A DNA stretch of 21,820 nucleotides from a virus. The notes beneath the pieces were generated by a model. The model saw only the letters and a list, made by a program, of their open reading frames with translations, had not been told where the DNA came from and ran no database searches. Shown piece after piece: positions 9,101 through 16,650 of this stretch. Position 1 is the stretch's first letter. Each line of letters opens with the position of its first letter. Both the position numbers and the translations under genes were made by a program. The stretch is from IMG/VR virus record IMGVR_UViG_3300008963_000040, positions 1 through 21,820 of that record, one strand, 5' to 3'.

Positions 9101-9481
9101 TATGCTGACTTAGCAGAAAATTATCTAGGTGATGCAGATTATGAACCTGGTACAGTGTTAGTGTTCGGCGGTGATGAAGAAGTAACTGCATGCTCAGTTA
9201 AAGGCGATACTAGAGTCGCAGGTGTAGTTACTACAAATCCTGCTCACTTAATGAACAGTGCATTGCAAGGCAATTATGTAACAGGTATAGCACTACAAGG
9301 AAGAGTACCGTGTAAAGTAATTGGAAAAGTTGCCAAAGGTGATATGCTGGTTACTAGTGCAGTTCCTGGTTATGCCATAGTAAACAATAATCCGGGTGTA
9401 GGACAAGTTGTAGGGAAAGCCGTAGGAACAAAAGACGATACTGGCAAAGGCACAGTGGAAACAGTAGTAGGAAGAGTTTAA
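3131..9481 (+). CDS. giant tail fibre/baseplate-associated structural protein
   Basis: This is a 2116-residue protein. Residues 1-35 form a short module around NDGTGD (13-18) and KKVNENFTELY (25-35), repeated in two downstream proteins. The body is rich in Asn, Asp, Ser, Gly and Thr, with many short beta strands. About residues 780-835 (RNITVQRHGGFMM, ILTRSPYCQTGSSFSQS) and 1005-1085 (SGGNRSMLANDF, GYIAADGSQIRSI) look like right-handed beta-helix segments known from large fibre proteins of marine T4-like phages. PTTADDAATKGYVDS near 1755 is a common fibre motif. The C-terminal ~130 residues begin with ALYADLAENY and include EPGTVLVFGG, a terminal domain shared by many phage fibres and possibly related to self-cleaving chaperone domains. 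GGAGAA precedes the ATG. The stop overlaps the next start (TAATG). A structural role is strongly supported; the exact position in the tail is not. Confidence 0.85.
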   Translation: MARQEVDIGVEGNDGTGDSIRESFKKVNENFTELYAVFGLGGTIGFTRLDDVPDTYLGNETSVPLVRSDATGISFYELVSDSNENNNNTSNPSSTTNSVFFEFDDPDPATPNESGKLKVIINDPHIDRDPDPNVKNPLNAEAAFAYSNSIDNVLRNTSSGPDIDTLVSDWNTTHSNASPITSDNIIINKGFADDNYVNESGDSMSGFLEYDSSVGLATGNQLPRVNEVITRGGAKDNRTMLDDLFLADHPEPLQGAGTPNGEDDLLAVSKLYVDTQGYSSTTNLYVSTSGDDDQTFTPAGKEGRSESYAYRTISAAMRQAERIIESTPFEPGPYVQTVTFGRGRSNSEIDSVAGVVSPVATSEAASQLIIDNSSTIQTIVTDYINSEYPDFVYDSAICQRDIGLILDSIRLDVQSGLTANYLTRWAGLRYNSNPSAIKAKTTQYTQTRDGILRAKTEVNDILTNDGTISASVIDAYDNRFDELLRYIDSDLDNDDPLVTGNNYIFELTNGGFDSVDQGAESNPDLIPGKIIVGRTTGAKGEIINYERSFTGTTDRITVQLLEPIEFSTNEELEFGNITKSNQITVRVESGIYDEHFPIKLPENVSIKGDEFRRVVVRPKAGVSESPWAKTYFYRDTVIDGLVAAQSNITAIYNFQNTASDPNRVDGVYSVNQFVTNGIGSGAEFQVTVSGGEVTSITVENGGDGFLLDEIITIDDSQLGDGGAADIDFQVQTTGGGFDFIHPVNGKQGKYGYHYLTDPLDSESTPLENKEMDVFLCNDGVIVRNITVQRHGGFMMTLDPEGQILTRSPYCQTGSSFSQSKGTRRNFAGGLFIDGYAGNMPATIDNVVNGFTLEVSSPAGQGLFVRRPPTPFPFFINGARYQVNAVTDYDQDNGTATLILDESSNPDSVISRNIVNITKNNPAVVTTSDDHGFNSGTLITINSVNGMVELNGNNYYINVIDSTSFELYIDDALTVGVDSTTFNNYIDGGIVSAGGSGLGYQGGSGQDIFIQSGGNRSMLANDFTQINDLGFGCLAINNALSELVSMFTYYCHTGYIAADGSQIRSISGNNSYGVYGLVAEGSDPDEVATDVSLNSNMVFPGKTFNASTKITFSSSVPGSVDINETISQEVSGAEAKIAFFLNNRTEAFVYDVTGNFNTSDQVFGDDSTTLIGVPSEVELIDASASENSLFMYAYDLTELPHNVSEVEILHDSGLYQPYEITNASLTGLTLNSYNINSSIYTYNGNIGTGASFIIAKNRTDGYKIISFDSGSDYVIGESFTVSGTQLGGATPANDATVTVDNVDDNGAILELSVTGTILEEATTPVVDGTVWRFNFGTGLEGTAENGLQEPTLHNTRLVIRHKQNFVFDGVNELPTRPSTAIEFTDDTDAFTYRSIAFTQQITDGFIVGNNQSVITFDENFRYLDLTTEQTAIELAENDANITVQAGFTDIIANSTPDPTKTLGSTIGDRFIAINTLGDINQDRIADGELIVSWGGKTHTIDAYSEYIFDDGINPSIQFAVIGITDISGTDINVPTTASGLANSLSNERGITLKGGLAAGEEASITINISTCRATGHDMLDIGVGGFNQANYPDRIYGQPVTEPVSTNDAIDSTGNRSRAQIQERNKGRVFAVTTDQDGFFRVGRFFTVDQGTGSVTFNAALVLTNIDGIGFKRGVRVNEFSNDDTFTDAKGDAVPTQTATQGYIDARLGFNRDGITAGVVPIGPGVMSLGGPGFDQTPMQDDMNLGGFQINNLALPTTADDAATKGYVDSKTDNLNDIGDVTITGSGSALSANLLSFTGTAQDSENSNVIGDVLFFRTAANELTTAINTGVIVNDDINSSAGILQSKLTLNAASTRASATGITQADLGVASFNSANFTATDGLISIATGGISNTELANSTITIGSTNISLGSSSTSLSGLSGLAFSSGNISGTVSWTASGSISNVSTINHTGNITGPANSGSNNGVSIGSSSNRYNTVWASVFNGTATEALYADLAENYLGDADYEPGTVLVFGGDEEVTACSVKGDTRVAGVVTTNPAHLMNSALQGNYVTGIALQGRVPCKVIGKVAKGDMLVTSAVPGYAIVNNNPGVGQVVGKAVGTKDDTGKGTVETVVGRV

Positions 9482-9843
9482 TGGCACAGCGAGTTATCAA
9501 TATAGGAAACAATCCTAACGACGGTACTGGTGATCCTTTAAGATTAGCATATGAAAAAATTAATCAAAATTTTCTAGAATTGTATACAAGAGAGTTAAAC
9601 ACTGACTCACAAACACTGGAGTTAGTAGGCAATACACTTACTATTAGCAACGGTAACAGTATAGAATTAAATATCAGTCCAACAGGTGATTTACAAGGTA
9701 GTGTATTTGCTGATGACAGCACACTATTGGTAGACGGAGTAAATGGCACTATACCAGGGTATGTGAGTTTAGAGACACTTAAAACAGAAGTAGCAGCAAG
9801 TACAGACTTTGCAGATTTTCAGGCACGAATAGCAGCACTTTAA
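9481..9843 (+). CDS. small structural protein with the NDGTGD N-terminal module
   Basis: This 120-residue protein starts with the same module as the upstream giant: NDGTGD at 13-18 and KINQNFLELY at 26-35, in register residue for residue. A short beta-rich stretch follows (LELVGNTLTISNGNSIELNI), then an acidic C-terminus. It is so short that it is mostly docking module, so it could be an adaptor, a plug, or a truncated relative of a longer fibre. The ATG overlaps the stop of the giant gene by one base and GGAAGAG lies just upstream, indicating translational coupling and related amounts. I know no specific name for it. Confidence 0.75.
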   Translation: MAQRVINIGNNPNDGTGDPLRLAYEKINQNFLELYTRELNTDSQTLELVGNTLTISNGNSIELNISPTGDLQGSVFADDSTLLVDGVNGTIPGYVSLETLKTEVAASTDFADFQARIAAL

Positions 9844-9850
9844 CGAATAC

Positions 9851-9858
9851 GATAAATA
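9851..9858 (+). promoter_or_regulatory. late promoter GATAAATA
   Basis: This exact GATAAATA lies in the 39-nt gap between the 120-residue protein and the 407-residue fibre gene, 24 nt ahead of the ATG at 9883. An AGGA at about 9869-9872 serves as ribosome-binding site. Confidence 0.7.
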
Positions 9859-9882
9859 TACTAAAGAATAGGATTTACAAGT

Positions 9883-11106
9883 ATGGCAGACCGTTTTCCG
9901 TTAATAGTTGATGCATTAGACAGTACTATAAAAGAGCTTCCGCAAGGAGATAATCTTGATCTTGACAATTCTAATATTGTAAATTTAAATGATTTAGCAG
10001 CATCTGGTACAATAAGTGCTGCCGCACTGTCTTCTACAGGTACAATAAATGCAGACTCTTTAAATATCACAAACAATATATTAGCAAATTCAATTGTTTC
10101 TAGTACATCGATACAATCGGATACAATTACAATTAATAACGCTGCAACTTTTAATTCAAATGTTGCAATAAGTGGAACAGTTGATGCTACAAATTATACT
10201 GTAAACGGATCTCCGCTTAGCAGTATACAAGTTCAAAGTGACTGGGCCGAAGAAGATGATCAAAATCCTGCTTTTATTTTTAATAAACCTCAGATAGTTA
10301 ATATCAACGAGTTAAATGATATTCCTGATGTATTTGCTGATTCTGCTACTGCTGGACAAATTCTCGAATATGACGGATTCAGTTGGCAAGCAACTACTCC
10401 TTCTAGTGGTATTTCTCTAAATGATTTAACAGTAGAAATTAGTCCAACATCAATCGGTGAAGGCGATCTAAGTTATAACAATTTAACTGGTACATTTACT
10501 TTTACCAGGCCTTCGGTTCCGCAAAATGTAAGTGAACTTGTAAATGATTTAGGATTTGTCGAAGAGGGCGACGTTCCTGTGGTAGTAGAAACAGCTGGTT
10601 TTATTAAATTAACTGATTTATCTACTACTTCCCCTATATCTTATAACAGTACCACAGGAGAAATAGGATTTGACAGTAACGCAGGTGTTAATGTTGGAAC
10701 ACTAGATTCTTCTGGGGCAATAACTGCTCCTCAAGTGAACAGTGCAGTTTTAAGCAATAGCACCGATATTACATTAACTCCAGGAAGCCAAACTAATAGA
10801 ATTAGTATATCGCAGGGGTTTTTAAATATTGCAACCATTGGGGATGATTCTAATGCACAAAACGGTGACCTAAGATTTACTAGTGATTATAATCTTGAAA
10901 TTTACTCTGGTAATGCCAACGTTTGGTATCACATCGGGGGTCAAGGATTTAATGCAAGGCGAGGATTAATTTTGCCAAGATTTACCACTGCCGAAAGAGA
11001 TGCTATACCTACTCCGCAAATTGGTGAAACTATATTAAATAACGACACAGATCAATTACAGATTTATGACGGGACTGGCTGGCTTTCGTTAAACCCTCCA
11101 CCGTGA
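9883..11106 (+). CDS. tail fibre-like protein
   Basis: This 407-residue protein begins with MADRFPLIVDALDSTIKELP and then GDNLDLDNSNI, a start I recognise from fibre-like structural proteins of marine T4-like phages; it differs from the NDGTGD module of its neighbours. The middle is Ser/Thr/Asn-rich with repeated short beta units (ASGTISAAALSSTGTINADSL-type) typical of a trimeric shaft. A WAEEDDQNPAFIFNKP segment at about 120 marks a transition often followed by receptor-binding parts. The C-terminus (RRGLILPRFTTAERDAI, IYDGTGWLSLN) matches a small terminal domain common in phage fibres and probably helps trimerise or bind. It has its own late promoter. Host-surface binding is inference. Confidence 0.8.
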   Translation: MADRFPLIVDALDSTIKELPQGDNLDLDNSNIVNLNDLAASGTISAAALSSTGTINADSLNITNNILANSIVSSTSIQSDTITINNAATFNSNVAISGTVDATNYTVNGSPLSSIQVQSDWAEEDDQNPAFIFNKPQIVNINELNDIPDVFADSATAGQILEYDGFSWQATTPSSGISLNDLTVEISPTSIGEGDLSYNNLTGTFTFTRPSVPQNVSELVNDLGFVEEGDVPVVVETAGFIKLTDLSTTSPISYNSTTGEIGFDSNAGVNVGTLDSSGAITAPQVNSAVLSNSTDITLTPGSQTNRISISQGFLNIATIGDDSNAQNGDLRFTSDYNLEIYSGNANVWYHIGGQGFNARRGLILPRFTTAERDAIPTPQIGETILNNDTDQLQIYDGTGWLSLNPPP

Positions 11107-11112
11107 TAAATA
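11105..11112 (+). promoter_or_regulatory. late promoter GATAAATA overlapping a stop codon
   Basis: GATAAATA begins inside the TGA stop of the 407-residue fibre gene and lies 18 nt ahead of the ATG at 11131. The ribosome-binding site CGGAGAAGG is between them. Overlap of promoter and stop shows how tightly the late block is packed. Confidence 0.7.
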
Positions 11113-11130
11113 TTATAAACGGAGAAGGGC

Positions 11131-11814
11131 ATGACTATTGAATCAATTGACGTAGGCTTAATTGCTAACGACGGTACTGGAGACGATTTACGAGAAGCGT
11201 TTATAAAAGTCAACAATAATTTTGACGAAATTGATTTACGTACCAGTTTAACTACAGTTACAAATATAGGACTAGAATCCGGAGTAGGTCTTTATAAAGA
11301 ATCAGTTGATGCAGATTTAAGATTTAGAAAACTAGCAGTAAATCCTGCTTATCCTAATTCATTGGGTATCGAACTCAGCCCTGACGAAGATACAGTGTAT
11401 ATTTGGTCTCCTACAAGTTCATTATCTTTTACTAACGGTATAGTAACGGAAAGTTCAAGTCTTAATAATCCGGTATTTTTCACTGGAACCGAAGGCGCCA
11501 GTGTTAGTATAACCAGTAGAAACAACGGTGAAAATATTGAAGTCATAGTTGATAGTCAATTAGCAAGAGAAACTGCACCTAAATTAGATGCGTCATTGGA
11601 CGCACAAGGAAACGAATTAGTTAATGTGTCTAAAATTAACGACAGTGATATTAGCAAATTGGAAGAAATTTTAGGTTTTGATTTTGGATCAATAACATTC
11701 GTAAGATCTAGTATTGTAGATTTTATTGTAAACTCAGTTGATGTTGATTTAGGAACTATAACAGAAAGCAAACCAGATATAATAGATTTTGGTAATTTAC
11801 CTAGTGTATCATAA
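11131..11814 (+). CDS. structural protein with the NDGTGD N-terminal module
   Basis: This 227-residue protein shares the N-terminal module of the proteins starting at 3131 and 9481: NDGTGD at 13-18, LREAF at 20-24 and KVNNNFDEI at 26-34, in the same register. The rest is beta-rich and acidic, without recognisable enzymatic motifs; DADLRFRKLAVNP and STSSLSFTNG resemble short shaft or baseplate-protein segments. It sits between a fibre and the 1391-residue Ig-like protein, has a late promoter and a strong ribosome-binding site, and ends 9 nt before the next ATG. A tail or baseplate adaptor is likely. The evidence is the shared module and position; the fold of the body is unknown. Confidence 0.75.
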   Translation: MTIESIDVGLIANDGTGDDLREAFIKVNNNFDEIDLRTSLTTVTNIGLESGVGLYKESVDADLRFRKLAVNPAYPNSLGIELSPDEDTVYIWSPTSSLSFTNGIVTESSSLNNPVFFTGTEGASVSITSRNNGENIEVIVDSQLARETAPKLDASLDAQGNELVNVSKINDSDISKLEEILGFDFGSITFVRSSIVDFIVNSVDVDLGTITESKPDIIDFGNLPSVS

Positions 11815-11823
11815 GGAAAGCAT

Positions 11824-14800
11824 ATGAGTTGGACTGAAAAAAGTGGATACAATCTAGGTACGATAGAAGAAAGAACAACAGTTGATATTGCTCTTCCTAT
11901 ATCAGCCAATGCTGATACTGTTGTATCTAAAATTGCAGGAGAATTACCGCCAGGAATTAGGATACAAAATTTTTCTTTGGTAGGTGTTCCATTTGAAGTT
12001 AAAAGAGTCACTGACTTTGAATTTACACTGAGAGCAAACAACAATGGCGTTATTGCAGATAGAACATTTAGTCTTACAGTGCAAGGCGAAGATTTACCTC
12101 AATGGGTCACTCCTCCTGGAAATTTAAATATTGGTGCACAAGAATTTGAATCATTTTGGCTTGATACAAAAAACAGCAAGTTTGGTTTGTTTGTTACCAA
12201 CGGTACTAATAATTTTTTGCAAACTGACGTAGACCTTTATAACGGAATACCCAGCAGAACACAAGGTAATAATGGTGATTATGCATTTGATTTAATCGAT
12301 AATCAATATTACTTAAAGCAAAATGACCGTTGGATAAAGTTAAATGATAGTGTAATCAAAAGTGTTTTTGGAAATGATCAACAGGTAGTAGTTAGTTCTA
12401 CTGTACCGAATCCGAATATTGTTGATTTTTGGTTAAATCTTAATAATTTAAACAATGGACTAGATTTACGTCTAAGACAATTTGATAGTAATCAATCGTT
12501 ATGGTTACCAGTTGAATATACTATAAGCGAAACTGCTCCAATTGCTCCGTTTGATAAACAAATTTGGTTACAAAGTTTTACAGACCAAATGCGATTTGTT
12601 TTTAAAATTTATAATGCAGCAGAAAGCACATGGCAACCATTTAATTATGATTCAGGAACCGTGCCACCGGATAATTCAAACCGTGCTTTTTTTGTCTTGG
12701 ACAACAGTTTAGTAGATTTTGATTTAGAAGCAGTTGATACTGATTTAGCAGCCGGTGATAATCTGTTTTATTATATAGCCGACGGCGATGGTAGTTTGCC
12801 AGGAGGACTGGAACTCACACCGTCGGGTAAAATAACTGGCATAGTTGATCCTATCTTAGCATTAGATGCTGGTAATAAACCAGGCTATGATCTTGACTTA
12901 TATGATAACTCTCCTTTGGATTTTGGAATCTTAGATAATGGATCAATAATTACTCCTACAAAAATAAACAGATACTTTAATTTTACAGTGACAGTAGCAG
13001 ACGATGTAGGGGAAGTTAAAAGAGATTTTCAAATTTACGTGGTCAGTGACGATTTTCTTAGAGCAGATAACAATATTATGAAATCTGGCACTGGCTTGTT
13101 CACAGCAGATGTTACTTTTTTACGCAAACCAATTTGGTTAACACCGGGATATTTAGGTCTTAAAAGAGCAGATAATTTTCAAACTTTTTTCCTTGAAGTT
13201 TTTGACCCAAACAGTCTTCTTGGTCGTATATCTTATGTTTTAAGAGATATTAATGACGACGGATCTATAAGTGAATTGCCTCCAGGAATGAGTCTTGACA
13301 CTACTACAGGAGAAGTATTTGGAAGAATACCTTATCAACCAGCTGTAACTAAACAGTATCGATTTACCGTCGAAGCTTTACGCAGTGAAAATGATGTAGA
13401 AACTTTAGAAATTTCAGCTAATGTATTCGAAGACACATTAAGTGGAAAACAGAGTTTAAAAATCTTTAAACTGCCGAATACACTAGCAGATAATATTAAT
13501 GATTTACAATCTTTAGTTGGACAAAATATTAATATTGAAAATAATTTATATAAAGTTGTCAGTGTTGACAGCAGTAACACCGAGTTTGATATACTCAATT
13601 TAGATAGAGAATTAATTCCAACTTACAAAGCTAAACCATTAACATTAATCAAAGATCACGCCTTTGGTGAATCCAGTTTATATGTTGCCTTTGAAAGTTT
13701 GGAAAATGATAAAGATTTAAATTATTGGTTTCCTAGTAATATCACAGAAGACAGAACCAAATTGATTTTTAGCAACAACGAACAATACAGTATCGAAAAT
13801 GTTGTTCCTTATATAGCATGGACAATATCAGCTAACAACACAGCTGGTGTGATACAGTTTAATTTCGATGAGGCAGAAATAAATCAAGTACAAGATTTTG
13901 AAACTGCAATTAAAAATTATATAGATCAAATATTATTAAACGATACTGTGTACTCTTCTATAGATTGTAAAATCAATATTGTTTCTCAAGATTTAATTTA
14001 TTTAGAATTACCGAGAACTGCAAAAACATTAAACAAAAGTCTTATAGAAAGACCATTTCATGCCGAAGACAGCTCTGCAATTGATGTGTTCAAAGGCAAT
14101 CCAGAGTTGTCAGAATCTGAATTTTGGCAAGTGTATTTGGATACTTCGTTATCAAGAAGTTTTGTTTCAGGCAAACAACTGGCACTAAGCATAGCAAAAG
14201 AAACAAATATAGTACAGAGAATAAACGTTTCAAATACAGAAATTATTAACAATATAAAAACATTTACTGTTGATATTCTTGGTAATGTAGACAGCACAAT
14301 CGCTTGGCAAACACCTTCGATTTTGCCAGAAATCAAAGCCAATCGTGTTAGTTATCTTAATTTGCAAGCTACCACGACACTTGTAGGCTCAAATCTTAAA
14401 TACGATATTATAAAAGGAAATCTACCAAACGGTTTAGAATTAAAAAGAAATGGTGAAATAACTGGTAAAGTAAATCAATTTTCGCAAAATCCTGTATTAT
14501 ACAAAGGCATTTTCAGGAGCAATCGCATTTACCAAAAAAATGACCTTGTGCGAGTAGACAATAACTATTATAGATGCATTAAAGATTATCCCTTTGACGA
14601 GTTTTTTGATATTAATAACGAAGAATACTGGCAAAATTACAGTTTTCAGAACAATCAAGGATTGGCATATATTGACAGAAATTACAATCAATGGGTGTCT
14701 GGATACGAATACAATGTTGGAAATATTGTAGAATTTGCAGATATATCTTATAAGTGTGTTCAGTCTCATATAGCCAGTAATAACAATAGGCCCGACACCG

Positions 14801-15999
14801 ACAATAATTCTACTTTTTGGCAAGTACTAGATCAAACTACAACATTTGATAATGCTGCGACCAGTTTTGATAGAAAATTCTCATTTACTGCGTTAGCAAG
14901 AGATAATTTTGGTTATAGTGCTTCTACAAAACAGTTTCTACTCACTGTGAGAGATATTGATCAACGAGTTTATACTAATATTTATATGAGGCCATTTTTG
15001 AAAAAAGAACAACGCACAGTTTTTGAAAATTTAATAAACAACTTTACAGTATTTCCGCCAGAATTAATATACCGTCCTTATGATAGAAATTTTGGTATTC
15101 AAAAAGATCTTAAATCTTTAGTGTATGCTGGCATAGAACAAAAAGAAATAAATTATTTTGCAGCAGCAACCGTTAAAAATCACAAAAAGAAAAGATTTAA
15201 TTTTGGAGAAATTAAAACTGCTGTTGCAAAGCAACCAGGATCAAACGAAACTGTTTATGAAGTTGTATATGTAGATTTAATAGATCCACAAGAGCCACAA
15301 TCGGGCACAATTTCGCCAAAATTAAAAATTAAAACTCCGCAAGCTGTAAAAATAAATCAAGTAAAACTAGAAACCAAAGACGATAGCAGTCTAGATTCAG
15401 TCACTAGAGACAGTTTTGTAGTTCAAGGTAGAGAACAATCTGTTAATATTAATACAACAAATGGCGGTTTTGTGATAGTAACAAAAGACAGCGAAAACAT
15501 ACGTGTCGGCGAAGATGGTCAAGTAGGAATAGTACTAAGAAACCAGACAACAGTAACTATTAGAAGTGCTGGATTAACCAGCACTGTGACTAATAGTGTT
15601 GATAGGTACAGACCTAAAAACACTGTTATAACCGCAGATACCACTGCTCATTTAGCTAGTCAAACCAAGGATCAATATAGATATATCAGTAATATAAGCA
15701 ATATGCGTGCAAGAATTGAAAACATTGGTATAAACGAAAGAGAATTTTTGCCATTGTGGATGCGTACCAGTCAACAAGGAGACATAGAGCAAATTAACTA
15801 TGTAACTGCTATTCCGTTGTGCTATTGTAAACCAGGAACAAGTGAAACAATAAAACAGAACATAGAAAATTTTATTGCAACTACAGATTTTTCATTTAAT
15901 CGCATAAATTACGAAATAGACAGATACATCGTAGAAGGAACAGAAGCTAATCCAAACGATCAGTATATACTGTTTGGAAATTATAAACACAACGTTTGA
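11824..15999 (+). CDS. large tail/baseplate protein with Ig-like domains
   Basis: This is a 1391-residue protein. At least four segments resemble the putative Ig domain found in phage and surface proteins, marked by an LPPG/LPxGL turn followed by a G-(E/K)-I/V-x-G strand: residues about 1-95 (ELPPGIRI), 285-410 (SLPGGLELTPSGKITG), 450-525 (LPPGMSLDTTTGEVFG) and 840-890 (LPNGLELKRNGEITG). Two tandem Trp/Tyr/Cys motifs follow at about 895-940 (YQKNDLVRVDNNYYRC) and 956-1003 (YNVGNIVEFADISYKC), similar to small carbohydrate-binding (CBM5/12-like) modules. The C-terminal part contains FLPLWMRTSQQGD and IPLCYCKPG, which look like a conserved end domain. AAGGAAAG precedes the ATG, and no late element is visible immediately ahead, so it is probably co-transcribed with the preceding gene. 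A tail or baseplate protein that touches host glycans is the best reading. Confidence 0.8.
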   Translation: MSWTEKSGYNLGTIEERTTVDIALPISANADTVVSKIAGELPPGIRIQNFSLVGVPFEVKRVTDFEFTLRANNNGVIADRTFSLTVQGEDLPQWVTPPGNLNIGAQEFESFWLDTKNSKFGLFVTNGTNNFLQTDVDLYNGIPSRTQGNNGDYAFDLIDNQYYLKQNDRWIKLNDSVIKSVFGNDQQVVVSSTVPNPNIVDFWLNLNNLNNGLDLRLRQFDSNQSLWLPVEYTISETAPIAPFDKQIWLQSFTDQMRFVFKIYNAAESTWQPFNYDSGTVPPDNSNRAFFVLDNSLVDFDLEAVDTDLAAGDNLFYYIADGDGSLPGGLELTPSGKITGIVDPILALDAGNKPGYDLDLYDNSPLDFGILDNGSIITPTKINRYFNFTVTVADDVGEVKRDFQIYVVSDDFLRADNNIMKSGTGLFTADVTFLRKPIWLTPGYLGLKRADNFQTFFLEVFDPNSLLGRISYVLRDINDDGSISELPPGMSLDTTTGEVFGRIPYQPAVTKQYRFTVEALRSENDVETLEISANVFEDTLSGKQSLKIFKLPNTLADNINDLQSLVGQNINIENNLYKVVSVDSSNTEFDILNLDRELIPTYKAKPLTLIKDHAFGESSLYVAFESLENDKDLNYWFPSNITEDRTKLIFSNNEQYSIENVVPYIAWTISANNTAGVIQFNFDEAEINQVQDFETAIKNYIDQILLNDTVYSSIDCKINIVSQDLIYLELPRTAKTLNKSLIERPFHAEDSSAIDVFKGNPELSESEFWQVYLDTSLSRSFVSGKQLALSIAKETNIVQRINVSNTEIINNIKTFTVDILGNVDSTIAWQTPSILPEIKANRVSYLNLQATTTLVGSNLKYDIIKGNLPNGLELKRNGEITGKVNQFSQNPVLYKGIFRSNRIYQKNDLVRVDNNYYRCIKDYPFDEFFDINNEEYWQNYSFQNNQGLAYIDRNYNQWVSGYEYNVGNIVEFADISYKCVQSHIASNNNRPDTDNNSTFWQVLDQTTTFDNAATSFDRKFSFTALARDNFGYSASTKQFLLTVRDIDQRVYTNIYMRPFLKKEQRTVFENLINNFTVFPPELIYRPYDRNFGIQKDLKSLVYAGIEQKEINYFAAATVKNHKKKRFNFGEIKTAVAKQPGSNETVYEVVYVDLIDPQEPQSGTISPKLKIKTPQAVKINQVKLETKDDSSLDSVTRDSFVVQGREQSVNINTTNGGFVIVTKDSENIRVGEDGQVGIVLRNQTTVTIRSAGLTSTVTNSVDRYRPKNTVITADTTAHLASQTKDQYRYISNISNMRARIENIGINEREFLPLWMRTSQQGDIEQINYVTAIPLCYCKPGTSETIKQNIENFIATTDFSFNRINYEIDRYIVEGTEANPNDQYILFGNYKHNV

Positions 16000-16003
16000 T
16001 TTC

Positions 16004-16011
16004 GATAAATA
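16004..16011 (+). promoter_or_regulatory. late promoter GATAAATA
   Basis: This exact GATAAATA sits in the gap after the 1391-residue gene, 21 nt ahead of the ATG at 16033, with AAAGGAAAT as ribosome-binding site between. Confidence 0.7.
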
Positions 16012-16032
16012 AGAACACAAAAGGAAATTATT

Positions 16033-16647
16033 ATGCCAAGTAATATCATAAGCGAAACTATTGATGATCAATATCCAATTGCAGGAGAAGACAACGATTC
16101 TCAAGGATTTAGAGACAACTTTAGTATAATAAAACAAAATGCTGCAAATGCAAAATCAGAAATAGATGATTTACAGGCAAAGGCAGTTCTTAAAGCCCCA
16201 CTAACAGGTGAAAGTTCAGTAAATAATAACTTCGATAACAATACTATAAGTGTTGTCAATTTTTTACAATCTACAAAAGAAACAAATTCATCAATTGTAC
16301 CAGACCAAAACAGACCTTTAAGTTTTCAAGGCGGTCATTATTATGTGGTCAAAAATGTTAGTACTGATATTGTTCTTACGTTGCAAGATTGGCCCTTGGT
16401 TGATCAATATGCAGAAATTGTTGTACAATTATCTAGCGACGGCGGCAATACTCACAGTGTAACACTAGCCAGCGAATACGCCAGCGGAGCAACCAGTAAT
16501 TTATACACTGATAATACAAGCCCTTGGACAGGATCAAGCATTGACCTTGATCTTTCAACTACTACTGCAACAGTAGTTAAAGCTTGGACTACTAATCAAG
16601 GTCAAGATGTTTATCTTCAATATCTTGGTGAATTCTCACAGGTGTAA
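16033..16647 (+). CDS. structural protein with a diverged N-terminal docking module
   Basis: This 204-residue protein carries near its start GEDNDSQGFRDNFSIIKQN (18-36), which echoes the NDGTGD...F.K.N.NF module of three upstream proteins but with changed spacing. An alpha-helical stretch with DLQAKA follows, then a beta-rich domain of about 110 residues (RPLSFQGGHYYVVKN, IVLTLQDWPLVDQ, AEIVVQLSSDGG, VYLQYLGEFSQV) that looks like a compact virion domain. It is probably a tail or fibre accessory protein. The gene has its own late promoter. Product identity beyond 'structural' cannot be given. Confidence 0.7.
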   Translation: MPSNIISETIDDQYPIAGEDNDSQGFRDNFSIIKQNAANAKSEIDDLQAKAVLKAPLTGESSVNNNFDNNTISVVNFLQSTKETNSSIVPDQNRPLSFQGGHYYVVKNVSTDIVLTLQDWPLVDQYAEIVVQLSSDGGNTHSVTLASEYASGATSNLYTDNTSPWTGSSIDLDLSTTTATVVKAWTTNQGQDVYLQYLGEFSQV

Positions 16648-16650
16648 AAA

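Noticed and set aside
11556-12044. 162-codon minus-strand open frame
   Set aside because: It spans the 3' part of one real late gene, the intergenic gap and the start of the next, with low-complexity Leu/Ser/Ile content. It looks like an antisense shadow.
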